From assembly GCA_037039685.1 (NCBI GenBank), contig JAWNGF010000005.1, positions 1,240,001 to 1,304,000 on the forward strand: DNA of 64,000 nucleotides, written 5' to 3'. The notes beneath the pieces were generated by a model that saw only the letters and a list, made by a program, of their open reading frames with translations, did no database searches and was not told the DNA's origin. Positions 49,746 through 62,071 of this stretch are shown piece after piece; position 1 is the first letter of the stretch, and every line of letters starts with the position of its first letter. Source of the DNA: Ceratobasidium sp. AG-K. Its lineage: Eukaryota; Basidiomycota; Agaricomycetes; Cantharellales; Ceratobasidiaceae. Position numbers and translations under genes: made by a program.

Positions 49746-50244
49746 TGTCGTGACCTGTCCCGCCCTCTGTTTCTCCTTCTGCGGACTTGTGGCTTGTATC
49801 GGTGCCTTATGCGCCTCTTCTGTATAGATGTGCCCTCTCCCTCGTTTAGTGAGGTGTATGGATGATGTGTCACCATGAATCATATGACTCATGCTGTTTT
49901 CTATTGGCTGGCCTGCGCAGCCCCTTTATGACTTGGACTTTGACTCAGACAAGTGACTCATGTATATACTATGACTCACTTGTTCTCTGAGTATATATAC
50001 TGGCATGCAAGCATGGTCATCCCAAGCTTGCTTTGCCTTGTCAACTCTCCCTGCAGTGTGATCAGAGGCACTTGGCTACTTAGCCTTTAGCGCAGCCACT
50101 CGGACTTAGGAGCTAGTGACTTGTACTGACAAGACTAGCGTTTGTCCACCTTAGTGATAGAGTCTTAGAAGACTTATCACATATTGTTCCACATCTCAAA
50201 GGCCATTAGCAGTTGTCAACCATAGGCATTGGCAGGTTGCAACA
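49746..50244 (+). repeat. 5' LTR of the complete Ty3 element
   Basis: TG...CA ends, a TATATATACTGG box near 49992, and a likely transcript start shortly after it. TTGCAAAGCAAGCT directly after the LTR is the probable primer site; the homologous position in the element at 59.1 kb reads TTACAAAACAAGCT. Confidence 0.88.
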
Positions 50245-50300
50245 TTGCAAAGCAAGCTCTTAGTACGCTGAGCCATGAGAAAACAAGGTCACGTGACAAC

Positions 50301-52472
50301 ATGGACAATCGATCCTCAAGTACAGCGTCTCGAAGGAGCGAGGCTCCAACAGCAACAATAGTCGAAATCCGATTGAACCCCCCAAGAGGAGCAAGAGAAC
50401 AGGCAGGTGATTGGACGGCACCACTTAGAAGTAGCAGCCGCACGTCAAGACCCCCTTCCACCAGCGTCCCAGGAGGAATCGGCAACATTATTGAAACATC
50501 AGGAACTCAAGAAGAAACCAGGATTTCAAACAAGCAAGGGTCCACCTCACCAACAATTCGAGTAGTTAAAAATCCAATCGACACACCACCACCAGCAGCT
50601 CCAGTTGTCACTTTCCATGGGGAAAGTGTGATTAGCCCTAGGGCTGTGCGCGCAATTAGGATACCAGGACCACTTAGAAATGCAACCCCAGGACCATTGG
50701 ACACTGGAACAACAGGGACTAGACGACCTTTAGCATTTCCTGACTTTGGAATGCAATTCCCACCACCAATAGCTACCCCTGCATCCATGCCACCGCTAGT
50801 AGAAGTCCCTAGGACTCACAGTACACTGAGTGTGCCATCAACCTTCCAATCACAAGGAAGTGTTGAGTCAATTTCACAAGATGAAGGACTGAGACAAGAA
50901 CAACTGATGGAAAACATGGAGGGGAATCCAATCCAAACCCTGGAAAGGATCTTCAACACCCTCCAGATCCAATATCAACAAGAGAACGCAGTCCAAGCCC
51001 TTAGAATTGAAGGGTTGGAACAACGATGGGATCTACAAACCCAAGACACAACAAATATGATGCAGCGAATTGAGCGCATCGCCTCCAGAACGGAAGATGG
51101 AGTCAATACTTTCTATGAAAGGCTGAGGAACGTCAATCGTGTTCAACAACAAATCCTTGATGTCTTTGAACGATTGGTTGAAAATTCCGAACAAATCAAC
51201 AATAGGTTGAACAACTTTGATCTCCTGATGAACCAAACCTTGCAAGGGCAAATCCAGCGCATTACACACATTGAAGAAACCCTAGGAAGAATGGCAGAAG
51301 GAATGAGAAACATGACCATCACCCTTGGAAGGATCGATGAGGAAGTTACCGACAGATTCCAGGATCAAACCACTAGGATGCAAGAGGTCTGCCTACAAAC
51401 CAGGGAAACGTTTGACCTTCTTGAACAGATTGGTGCCAATGCCCAAGCAGAATCTGAACACCAAAGGGAAGAATCACAACAAACCCCCATTGAGATCCCA
51501 CAACGGAGAGAACCACCCCCTCATCTTCCACCACAGGGACAACGATCACCCTCTTTTGAGGTACAAGGACAATCCGGATATCAAATCAGAGACAAAGGAA
51601 GGACCTTTATCTTCCAAACAAATCAAGGAGGCAACGGAGGAAACTCAGGACCATGCATCAAAATGCCGAAGGCTTTTGAAGGAACCAGGGGAACTGCAGC
51701 CAAAACCTTCCTTGCAAGAATGAAGGCATATTTTTGTCTGAACCCCACCCAATATGACACAGATGAATGGCACATTGTTGCAGTATTGATGAACATGGCA
51801 GAGGGTCCCGCTGGAAATTGGGCACAACCAGTTCTGAATAGGTACAACGACAACCTAGATCATCCATGGCTAGACTCATGGGAAGCCTTCCAAGAAGCCT
51901 ACAACAGACAATGGAGAGACCCCAGCAAAAAAGTTCAAGCTGAACAGGGAATCCAACAACTTTATCAAAACAAGAGCGTGTCTGAATATGTCTCTGACTT
52001 CCGACTTCTTTCCCAAGAACTTGACTGGAACAACGCAGCCCTAGCGGCATGATTCAGACAAGGACTGAACCGCTTCATCAAAGCAGAACTTGTTTGTGAG
52101 GAACTCAGGGATAGAGCAGGAGCTGAACAGCGAGATCTTGAAGGATGGATCAATATCGCCCTGCAAGCGGAGGAAATCAACAAACTGACCAACCCGGTTA
52201 GTACAAGGAAGAAGAACAAACAGCCAGCCCAGGCAGAAGGTTCCAGGGTCCAGAAAATCAAAGGGGACCTGGTCCCAAAAGAAGAGAAGAAACGCCGAAG
52301 GGAAAACAACCTCTGCATCAAATGTGGGGAAGCAGGGCACAATCTCGCTGACTGCACAAGGGAGTGGACCTACAAGGACAAAGGAAAGAAGCCTGTGAAA
52401 GGAAAAGCCGCTGAACTCAAAGATGAGAAAGTGAATGAGAACAAATCCACCGATTCCGAGTTGGAAAACTAG
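50301..52472 (+). pseudogene. gag of the complete Ty3 element (stops at 52050 and 52470)
   Basis: The frame opens at ATG 50301 (MDNRSSSTASRR). It has a proline/serine-rich N-terminus, a long coiled-coil-like part (about 50900-51450, many Q, E and R), a gag core (MPKAFEGTRGTAAKTFLARM, DSWEAFQEAYNRQW, VSEYVSDFRLLSQELDW) and a zinc knuckle CIKCGEAGHNLADC (about 52315). An in-frame TGA at 52050 stands where the context ALAA*FRQGL suggests a former CGA arginine. A TAG at 52470 separates gag from pol, which continue in the same frame. Confidence 0.8.
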
Positions 52473-55400
52473 ATGGGCATCAACCTGAACTTTGCCAAGG
52501 AAAACAATATCCCTTTGACCAAATTCCAAAGCCCCAGAAGCATTGAAACCATTGACGGAAAAACACAAAAAGATCAGATCCAGTTCAGGTGCAAGCTGAA
52601 ATTTGATCTAGAAGGAAGAACTTTCTACCAAAAATTCTATGTCATGAACACTGGCACACAACCCATGATTTTAGGAATGCCATGGCTGAAGGAAACCAAC
52701 CCTGAGATATCCTGGTCCCCCTTTGCTATCAAATGGAAAACAGAACTTCCCCTTATCGCCAAAGCAGGGCTACTTCAGGAACTACCAAAAGAACTTGAAG
52801 AATTCAAGGACGTCTTTGACAAAGAAAAATATGACAAACTCCCTGAACACAGGGAATGGGATTGTAGAATCAACTTCTATGACAACAATCGGCTTCCAAA
52901 ACCAAGAAAGGCCTACCCTCTGTCACCAAGGGAAAGAGAAGCAACAAAGGAATATATTGAGAACAAACTCTGGTCAGGACGTATCAGACCCGGCAAATCT
53001 CCCCTTGCTGCAAGCCTCTTCTTTGTCAAAAAAGCCCTGAAGGAAGGACAAACCATCCCTGACCTACGTCCTGTTGTTGACTACAGAGGAGCAAATGAAG
53101 AAACCATCCCGGACCGCTACCCTATTCCACTTCTTGAACAACTACTAGAGATATTCAAGAAGACTGGAGAAAGTTCAAAGGAAGAACTTTTCATCACTTC
53201 CCTTGATCTGAAGAATGGCTTTTGGAATGTCAGAATCAGAGAAGGAGATGAATGGAAGACAGCATTTATCACCTCAGAAGGGCTTTTTGAATACACCGTG
53301 ATGGCCTTTGGCCTCAAGAATGCACCATCTACTTTCCAAAGAATGATGGACCACATCTTCAGGGACATGATTGGAGTGAAGATCATGGTCTACATTGATG
53401 ACATCCTTATCATTTCTCGAGGAAGAGATCAACACACCATAGATATCAAGGAAGTCTTGCAACATTTGAGGAAGAACAACCTCTTTGGAAACCTGAAGAA
53501 ATGTACCTTCTATGGAAAAAGAGCCGACTGGGTTGGGTTTGTTGTTGACAAGGACGGCATCTCCATGAACAAAGACAAAATCAAGACTATCCAAGAATGG
53601 CCCACTCCCAAAACCGTGAAACAACTACAGGCGTTCATTGGTTTCTGCAACTTCTATAGGAGATTCGTGGTAGCCTTCTCCTCGATTGTCAAACCCCTGA
53701 CCCAATTGACAAGAAAGGACAAGAGATGGGAATGGAACACAGAACACCAGGAAGCCTTTGATTCCCTGAAGGACGTCATATCAAGAGAACCAGTGCTTGC
53801 ACATCCTGACAAATCAAAACAGTACTTTCTTGAGACAGACACCTCAGGAGTTGCAATGGGAGCTATTCTTAGCCAGCGACAAAAAGACGGATATTTACAC
53901 CCAGTAGGGTTCCTCTCAAAAAGCTTCAAGGAAGCAGAGCTGAATTACGACACGCATGACAAGGAGCTTCTTGCCATTATAGAAGCATTGAAACACTGGC
54001 GCATTCACCTTGAAGGAACAAAGGAACCAATAGTGATCTACACAGATCACAAAAACCTTACTTACTGGCAGAGGGCCAGTACCTTCAACCGGCGACACAA
54101 CAGATGGCTCCTCATGCTAGCAAGTTACAACTTCAAGATCCACTACAGACCTGGCAAAATGTTGGAAAAACCGGACATCCTTTCCAGATGAAGCGATTAC
54201 AACGATATTGCCTCCGCTGAACAAGTGATGATCTCTGCCGAAAACTTCAAGGGATTCTCGGCCCTGATGAGCAACAACATCATTGCGGAAATCAAAGAAG
54301 CCCTGGAGGAGGATGAAAGCCTGGAAACAATGATCAAAAGCACCAAAGGAAAGGAAGACCTACCACCCTCCGTGCAAAAACAGTTCAAGGACTACGAAAT
54401 GAACAAAGATCTCCTGTGGTACCAGGGGAGAATTGTTGTCCCTGACAAAAAAGACATCAAGCTGAAGCTTCTCAAGCTCTACCATGATTCACCCATTGCG
54501 GGGCACCAAGGACAAGCCAGAACTCTAGAACTCATTGCTAGAAACTACTACTGGCCAGGCATGAAGGCTCAAGTCAACAAGTATGTTGACAGTTGCAAAG
54601 CGTGCCAGAGGGGGAAGGGAAGCAAAGGACACCTACCACTCAAACCCTTGCCCATTCCGGAGAAACCTTGGGAAAATATTGCATATGATTTCATAGTGAA
54701 ATTACCAAGATCACAAGGGTTTGACAGTGTCCTTGTTGTGACGGACCGCTTTTCCAGAATGGCACACTTCATCCCCTGCAAAGAATCCACAAACTCAGAA
54801 GAACTAGCTGATATTTTTGTGAAGGAAGTATGGCGTCTCCATGGCTTCCCCAAAACGACTGTCTCAGATAGAGGAACCACCTTCAAATCACACTTCTTAG
54901 AAGCAGTCTACAAACGGCTAGGAATCCAAGGGACTTTCTCCACTGCCTTCCACCCTGAGACAGATGGCTTGGTGGAGAGAAAAAACCAATGGCTTGAGGG
55001 ATGGATACGCATCTTTGGAAATGACAAGCAGGATGATTGGGCAAAATGGTTACCCATCGCGGAGTTTTGTCACAACAACCACAAAAATCGAGTCACAAAC
55101 AAATCCCCCTTTGAAGTCATCTATGGCATGACTCCCAAATGGTCTATTGAAGACTATGTGACTCGATCCCCAGAGGGAGACAAGTGGACAAAGGATATGG
55201 AGACTGTATGGGAAGAAACGAAGGCTCTGATGAAATATCATCAATCAAGGGAAGAGACCCCAAAAATACAATACAAGGAAGGAGACAATGTCTGGCTCTT
55301 GACCACCAACATTACCACAAGATGCCCAAGCAAGAAGCTTGATGACAAGAAAACAGGTCCTTTTGTTGTGAAAAAGCGAATCTCTTCACATGCCTACCAA

Positions 55401-56384
55401 CTTGATCTTCCAAAATCCATGCGCATCCACAACGTCCTCCATGGAAACATGTTGACCCCCTATACTGAAGATCTAGATTTCCAAAGAAATCAGCCCCGAC
55501 CTCTGCCAATCATGACTGAAGAGGGCAAAGAAGAATATGAAGTAGAGAAGATTGTGGATTGGCATCAAGACCCTGATGGGCTGAAATACCGCATCAGATG
55601 GAAGGGCTATAGCCCTCTGGAAGACACAGAAGAACCAGCGGAGAATTTTGCCGAGTTGACTCATGTCATGAGAAAATTCCAGAAGGACTTTCCCACCGGC
55701 CCACTTCCTCCGAATTTCACCTCCTTGGAGTACAAAAAGACAACAGGAAAGGCAGCTGAAGTCCTCATCCCAGCTACTCAGCCTACTCCCACCAGTCCGC
55801 TCTTAGCCCACTCTCCCACCAAACTTTCAAAAAACTTCTTCTCACCTTTGCAATGGCCCCCATCTGCTCCAACAACAACACCGCTGCTGCCTGCCTCGCC
55901 TCCTATAGGCTCAACACCGCCTACGGCAAGGCCATCATGGCGGGTGGACCTGGTGAGTTTGCCATCAACTGCAGGGCTACAGCACCCTGGACCCTCAAGG
56001 AGGCAAGGAAACTGGCCAACAATCTCGAGCCCGGGGTTCACCTTGGCTACATCCCTCTCGCCAAGCGTGGCAACCTCAAATGGGACAAGGGGTGCAAGTC
56101 CCTCATCCACCCCCAACTCGGCTCCCTCCTCTGGGTCAGCCACCCCAATGCCCAGCCCTCAGACCCCACCAACATTGGCCGCAGCAAGTACTACCATTGC
56201 CGAGGGTGCATCGGACTCACTGTCCAAGATGTGGTCACAAAGAGCGCCAATGCCTGGAACAGGGACACTGGCCACAAGTGGGAGGGAGACAAGTGGTTCA
56301 AGCGAGAAACCGACCCCGCCTCGCATTGGCCAATGGAGGGCACGTCGACAGCGATGGAATCTGGTGGAGCAATTGCTCCTATGA
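52473..56384 (+). pseudogene. pol of the complete Ty3 element (protease core deleted, TGA at 54189)
   Basis: It continues the gag frame. The protease is reduced to its C-terminal half (NLNFAKENNIPLTKFQ onward); the catalytic DSG and about 60 preceding codons present in the old element are missing. Reverse transcriptase has VMAFGLKNAPSTF and VYIDDILIIS; RNase H has FLETDTSGVAMGAILSQ. A TGA at 54189 (ILSR*SDYND) probably replaced an Arg codon. Integrase follows: HHCC region with GHQGQARTLELIARNYYWPGM and CKACQRG, core DFIVKLPRSQGFDSVLVVTDRF, SDRGTTF and ETDGLVER. The chromodomain (YEVEKIVDW...YRIRWKGYSPLEDTEEPAENF) has Glu where most relatives have the Trp of WEP. The pol end is uncertain because the frame stays open into the next ORF. 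Confidence 0.82.
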
Positions 56385-57004
56385 CTTCACCAGCGGTTGG
56401 CCGCCCCTTGTGAGTGGCAAAGAAAGCCTGAACCACCAGTCGCTGACAACACCTACCCCAAAACCCCTTTCAACGCTATTGACTGGTCAAAAGGCGCTGA
56501 AGGAAGCGGTCAAGACGACATGGCCGACCAGCCAATGGAGCCAGGCAAAATCAAGGAAGAGGCGGTCAACATCCCCCCCCCCCTCCTATCACCAACAAGG
56601 ACGCCAAGCGTGTCAAGCGGGAGTGGAACGCAACATGGGACAGGGCCCGGGAAAACGTCGAGGCCCTCATCGCCGATGTCGGGCAAGCAATTGCCAAACT
56701 CAAACCCCACCTGCCTGCTGACCGCATGCCGTGCGACGCAAATGTCTTGGAGGCCTACCGCCTTGTCCAGTGCGGATCCTGGATGGTCGACCAACTCAAC
56801 AAGTGGCTCGACCACCAACAAGAGCAGTGGGCACTCCGGGAGCAACAAGAGCTTGAGCGGCTCCAGCAACAACACCAGGAAGAGCTGGACCGGCTCTACC
56901 AGGAGAAGTGGGACCGCATGAACAAGGTCCTCAAATCGGACATGCGCAACCTTGCGGAACGGGTTGGCTGGCTGGAATTGAAGGAATGGGTTGCCCGCAG
57001 ATAG
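55853..57004 (+). pseudogene. Extra ORF downstream of pol, frame-broken
   Basis: It starts at ATG 55853 (MAPICSNNNTAAACLASYRLN) in a frame different from pol. The first 180 codons look coding (LEPGVHLGYIPLAKRGNLKWD, KYYHCRGCIGLTVQDVV, GHKWEGDKWFKRETD). Coherent sequence then shifts frame: WWSNCSYDFTSGWPP, then NTYPKTPFNAIDWSKGAEGSG, then after an 11-C run at 56573-56583 KRVKREWNATWDRA and a glutamine/glutamate-rich coiled coil (56810-56930) ending KEWVARR at 57004. The CRGC context recalls small zinc-binding folds but is not diagnostic. Its position between pol and the 3' LTR is where some Ty3 elements carry an additional gene. Confidence 0.5.
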
Positions 57005-57044
57005 GCCCAGGCACTCCACTACCTGGCCCTATGTGGGGGGGCAA

Positions 57045-57543
57045 TGTCGTGACCTGTCCCGCCCTCTGTTTCTCCTTCTGCAGACTTGTGGCTTGTATCG
57101 GCGCCTTATGCGCCTCTTCTGTATAGATGTGCCCTCTCCCTTGTTTAGTGAGGTGTATGGATGATGTGTCACCATGAGTCATATGACTCATGCTGTTTTC
57201 TATTGGCTGGCCTGCGCAGCCCCTTTATGACTTGGACTTTGACTCAGACAAGTGACTCATGTATATACTATGACTCACTTGTTCTCTGTGTATATATACT
57301 GGCATGCAAGCATGGTCATCCCCAGCTTGCTTTGCCTTGTCAACTCTCCCTGCAGTGTGATCAGAGGCACTTGGCTACTTAGCCTTTAGCACAGCCACTT
57401 GGACTTAGGAGCTAGTGACTTGTACTGACAAGACTAGCGTTTGTCCACCTTAGTGATAGAGTCTTAGAAGACTTATCACATATTGTTCCACATCTCAAAG
57501 GCCATTAGCAGTTGTCAACCATAGGCATTAGCAGGTTGCGACA
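57045..57543 (+). repeat. 3' LTR of the complete Ty3 element
   Basis: A 499-bp copy of the 5' LTR. Most of the roughly ten differences are transitions, several at CpG (CGG/CAG, TCG/TTG, GCG/GCA). Confidence 0.88.
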
Positions 57544-57548
57544 CTTTG

Positions 57549-58480
57549 GGTGTCAAGAATCCTTGCTTGTTTTTGCCAATCAATTCGATTGTCCCTTTCT
57601 TGCTACCCTGAGGAGTCACCATGTAAATTGCTTCTCCCTTCTGGAATTTGTGCGCTGTTGCACTTGTGGCTTCCTGCTTCTGGGTGCTGCTTGGTGTCGC
57701 CCTCTCCGCGGTACCAGTACTTCTTTTCTCCATATTCCTAGCAATGAGGGCCACATTGATTTCTTGGGTTCTGGTGAATAATTCCTGCAATGTGGCGTTA
57801 TGACAATTGTAGGCTTGGGAAGTGAGCATGTCCTTGATGTTGTCCTTCAGACCTGCATAGAAATTGTCTTTCAAGGTTTGTTTGTTGTAGTCTAGTGGCA
57901 CCAACAAGATTTTGAATTGAGTAATGTACTCAACCACTGTCTTGGTTTGAATCAACACCTTGTACTTTTGTTGATAAACTTTGACCTGCTCAATTTTGCC
58001 AAACACTAATTCCCATTTGCACTGGAAAACCTCTATATCTGTGAAAATGGTTTGGGGTATCCCAGGGTTATGTAGATCTTGAAAAGGCCAGATCCAATCA
58101 ACTGCTGGTCCACGTAGGTAGGAGATAATGAGCTGAATCTTTTTTTCATCAAAAGCAGTGGCATAATGAGAGTCGGCAATATAATTTGCACAGGAATAGG
58201 TACAATCCCTGGCCTTAGCTCCATGTTCACCATTGAATTCTGTTGGTTTGGAGGCGGCCGATTTTTCCGTCCTTCCTGAAGAGAATATGGATGATGTTGG
58301 GGGCACAGCCCTTCATGATGAGGGTGGTGCAAAATGCATCATTGATCCCCTTAAGCTCGGTGCTCCGGTGCTGGCTCCTCCTCTGAGTGATAGTCCTAAT
58401 TGACTTGTTGTCAGCGCACCGGACCTGGTAGCACCGCTTCCTCCTGGTCCTCCTGTAGGGTTTGTGAGGAATCTGTGTGC
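57549..58480 (-). pseudogene. gag of the old minus-strand Ty3 element, middle part
   Basis: The old gag frame (KPTEFNGEHGAKARDCTYSC, YLRGPAVDWIWPFQDL, VVEYITQFKILLVPLDY, FYAGLKDNIKDML) ends at the CTTTG target site and resumes at 49740. A TGA at 58313 interrupts it. Its 5' part lies beyond the solo LTR at 58906-59056. Confidence 0.75.
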
Positions 58481-58485
58481 CTGAA

Positions 58486-58900
58486 TGTCATGAGCTGACT
58501 AAGCTCAGACATTTTACTCCGATTTTATATCTTTTTTTCCGAACACTTTCCTTTTTTGGTACAAATGTCCTCTGGCGCTTAAACTTGTATCATGTGATGT
58601 ATTTGTCTTTTCATTTGATATTGGTGATGCTTCCGGAACTTCCAGAATGTCGAGTCATGTCTCTTATCTCGCTTATCATCGGTTGTACTTGGCTTTCCCA
58701 CACTGATAAATGATGACGTGGCACTGTTCCCTCATGTATATAAACCCAGAGGTCAAGCCGGTTAATGACAGGGCTTGACCTCCTCTCCACTAGGACTTGC
58801 TAAATCAAATCCTCTTAACTATCGCTACTCCTTGGGTTCTAAGACTTCTCCAAGTCGAACCCCTTAACCTTCATATACCTAATTAACCCAAGTCGGGACA
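58486..58900 (+). repeat. Solo LTR, 415 bp, with CTGAA target duplication
   Basis: It starts TGTCATGAGC and ends AGTCGGGACA, flanked by CTGAA at 58481-58485 and 58901-58905. It has a TATATAAACC box near 58738. It interrupts the gag of the old minus-strand element. A second copy lies at 62072. The internal part was presumably lost by LTR-LTR recombination. Confidence 0.88.
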
Positions 58901-58905
58901 CTGAA

Positions 58906-59056
58906 CCATGTCTTTGGTTGGTGTGTGTTGATCTACCACCGTGTTGTACAGTGGACGGTTTTGGTCTAGGGTTTCCTCCAATTGCTCAATGCAGATATTA
59001 CTGTCATCTCTATTGTGTAGGATCCAATCTTCCACATGTTCCAATTGTTGGGCCAT
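58906..59056 (-). pseudogene. gag of the old minus-strand Ty3 element, 5' part
   Basis: About 50 codons (reading MAQQLEHVEDWILHNRDDSN in the minus direction) that continue into the gag beyond the solo LTR. The fragment is cut on the right by the LTR of the next element at 59057. Confidence 0.6.
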
Positions 59057-59538
59057 TGTTGTGAGCCAGCTCCCTCCATTGGACTCATCTGTTGCCTCCC
59101 CCGTCTGTATCTTGTCTCATAGCATCTTTCTGTTCCCTGTGCTGTGTTGCCACATTCTTGTGGTTGTTCTGTTACATTGTGTAACGCGGCTGTGCTATTG
59201 TACAAGTCATGTCTGTTCATACAGCATGACTCACATGGACACTCCTGACTGGTTGACTGCTTTTGACTCATGTGGCTGGGTTCTGTATGACTTGGCTGCC
59301 TTTTTGAATATATATAGAGGACCAACAAGCCTGGGAACCCCAGCTTGTTTTGTCTTGTCAAACATCCCCTTTGAGTGACACTTAGAACCACCCCTACCCT
59401 TTAGAGCCTACAGACACTTAAGTGTGTTGCGGTTCAAGAGGTCACTTAGGTCTTAGTGCCGTCCACTCTCCCTTGCAGCTTGTCTCACACCCACCAAGAA
59501 GTAGCTTACGACATTACAAAACAAGCTTAAAAACAATC

Positions 59539-61520
59539 ATGTCCATTCAGGAGGACACAGGATCATGCCTCTCAACACCATTATCAACAAGGAGAGGACC
59601 AAGTAGGGCTGCAAGACCCACAAGTTCTCTCAACAAACAAGATATTGCACAAGCACGGGCCAGAGGACCAGCTAGGTCTCACCCACAAAGCCAAGCTTCT
59701 ATGCCTGGAACATTCAACACCGAGAACGTTTCAGTCATTCAGGAAGAACCTACCATTGGTACTAGGGAACCAGGGGATATTACTGACAATCCCACACCAG
59801 TCACAATTCGAATCCCAATCTCTAATGCAAGTCCAGGCCCCTCACAACCACTATGGCCTATAGGATCCAGAAGACAGTTTTTTTCCCCCCAACCTGAAGC
59901 TCATGGGGGCGTATCTCTTGTTCCTATCAGACCGCCACCCACGCCACACATTTCCCTCGCTCCTCAAGTACCCCAGATTGGGGGAACTATTACCAATGCT
60001 GGCCCAGTCCCAATAAGCTCTCAGGCTGTGACACCAGTTAACCCAGCACCGCCATATGTACCACAAGGGTATTCCCAGCAAACAACAGCAACTGAAGGAC
60101 AAGGCACCCCTGTGATTCCCAGCTCAAGTTCTAGTTCCAGCAGTAGAACCGTGATTAGCAATCTTGACAACCTCGACGATCTTCACCTTGGAAGACACAA
60201 TGCACTCTTAAGAATTATTGATGGAATGAGAATAACAATCGATAGAAGACTCAACAGTTTAGAACAACCCACTCAAGTGTTGGCTAACAACCAACAAACC
60301 TTCAACAATTCCATCAACAACCTACAAGGAACCCTCACAGACATCCTTAACGCCGCACAAAACAGTGAACACAACAGCTGCCTAGTTGGACAAGACGTAA
60401 TCCGCCTAAGAAATGAAGTCACAAACACACAAGGACTAGTGAATAATGTGCAGGAAGATCTTAACACCACAAGGCAGGGACAGTTAGCATGGAATGAAGC
60501 AGTCACCCAAGGACTAGAAGAACTAAGGGGAGACGGAAGGATTGCAATCAAATGAATCAACACCATACAAGAGGCCATCAACAACATGCGCAAACAGATG
60601 GATGAAGCATCCCTACATGCTGTATCACCTCCCCACCCAGAAGCAGAATCCACCAGAATTGACAAACTGGAACAAAGGTTGCATCAACTCACAGAAAATC
60701 CCAATAACAGAAGGGAAACTAGGCGCCCTAAAGTATCTAGACCAGAAGCTTTCAACAGGAAGAAAGGAGAAGGAGCAGAAATGTTCATCACCCAGATGGA
60801 AAGCTACTTCGTCAGGTTGGGCGACCAATACAGCTCAGGACAAGAACAAATTAGAGAAGCATTAGCGAATTTCAAATCAGATAACAGGTCTGCTACACCC
60901 TGGGCGCAAGTGTTACTCAGGTCTATGAACAACAGAATTCCAGACCACAACCTAACGTCATGGGAAGCATTCAAAACACACTTCATGGAACAATTTAGTG
61001 ACCCTAACAAGAAGGCCAAGGCAGAAACTGATATCCGAAAAAGCAAGCAGGTCAACTCAGTAGCAAATTACGCAACAGAATTCCGCTTTCACATGGTCAA
61101 TGTGAATTGGGGGGAAGAAGCCCTTATCAACCAATTCAAGGAAGGACTCTAGCCGGAAATCAAAACTGAGTTGGCTTGATTTGAACTCTCCCTTATCAGT
61201 GAGGACGGAACCAAAAGGCGGCTTAACCTTAATCAATGGATCACTCTTGCAATTTCCATTGATCAGAAATTGCAACAGATCAAGGCCTCTACTGGAAAGA
61301 AGACACCTCAAGCAACCACTAGTGGACAAACCTCTACAAAGCGATTACCAGATGAAGTATACAAAGCAAGGATATTGTCAAACCGATGCCTGAAGTGCAG
61401 ACAAGAAGGCCACCGTTTGCTCAAGTGCTTGTCCAAGGAGTGGATAACAACCAAACCCAACGTAAAAGGAAGAGAGGCAACAATCATAGAGGAATCGGGA
61501 AAAGAAGGGGTCTCCCTCTA
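59539..61520 (+). pseudogene. gag of the truncated Ty3 element
   Basis: ATG 59539 (MSIQEDTGSCLS) opens a serine/proline-rich N-terminus and a coiled-coil-like part (LNSLEQPTQVLANNQQ). An in-frame TGA at 60553 precedes the gag core (EMFITQMESYFVRLG, SWEAFKTHFMEQFSDPNKK). TAG at 61150 and TGA at 61177 follow. The zinc knuckle is CLKCRQEGHRLLKC (about 61390), one frame over. The layout resembles the gag of the complete element, so the two belong to related families. Confidence 0.72.
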
Positions 61521-62071
61521 ACTGTGTGTGGAGAGACCAAAGAACCGGCAGTGGAAACAATGTACTTTAGAGCAACAAACGAATCAACCATTGTCTACAC
61601 AAGCATTGCCGGAATCACAGAACCAATCCCTACCCTTGTCGATTCGGGAGCTTTGAAAAACTTCATAGACATCTCCTGGGCTTGTTGCAACAAATTCTCA
61701 CTCATTGAACTTTCTACTCTGCAGAGAGTAATTGGCATCCAGGGAAAGGAGCTCTCGCACCAAATACGTTTTAAGGTCAAGCTAAAATGGACGTAGAAGG
61801 AAGAACCTTCAAACAAGTCTTCTTTGCTATGCCTACTGGGGAAACCAGGCTCATCCTAGGTCTAGAATGGTTAGAAAAAGCAAATCCCATTATTGACTGG
61901 AGAACAAAGCACATATCATGGCAACCAGAACCCATACAGGCAAGAACGGCCTCAATAGACAACCTACCAGAGGAATTCAAGGGATTTGCTGACATGTTCA
62001 GCAAGGAAAAATTCAAGAGGATTCCGGACCATTGTCCATATGACTGTGCTATTGACTTCAAGGAAGGGGCT
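61521..62071 (+). pseudogene. Protease and start of pol, truncated
   Basis: Contains the retropepsin motif LVDSGALKNFID (about 61640), the second conserved protease segment (RLILGLEWLEKANPIIDW) and the linker to reverse transcriptase (FKRIPDHCPYDCAIDFKEGA). A stop at 61794 breaks the frame. It ends at the LTR boundary 62071/62072. Confidence 0.7.

Larger units (their letters stand above)
49746..57543 (+). mobile_element. Complete Ty3 (gypsy) LTR retrotransposon with chromodomain
   Basis: It is bounded by two 499-bp LTRs (49746-50244 and 57045-57543) and the 5-bp direct repeats CTTTG at 49741-49745 and 57544-57548. LTR ends are TGTCGTGACC and GGTTGCGACA. It lies in the gag of the old minus-strand element: the old gag frame reads straight through if the element and one CTTTG are removed. 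About ten LTR mismatches were counted by eye, close to 98% identity, so it is the youngest insertion here that can be dated. A polypurine tract precedes the 3' LTR (57034-57044). Confidence 0.92.
59057..62071 (+). mobile_element. Truncated Ty3 element (5' LTR, gag, protease)
   Basis: The 5' LTR 59057-59513 starts TGTTGTGAGC and ends AGCTTACGACA, with a TATATATAGAGG box near 59310. It is followed by TTACAAAACAAGC, matching the primer site position of the complete element. gag and protease follow, and the sequence stops abruptly at 62071 inside pol where a 415-bp LTR of another family begins. Reverse transcriptase, integrase and 3' LTR are missing. Confidence 0.78.
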
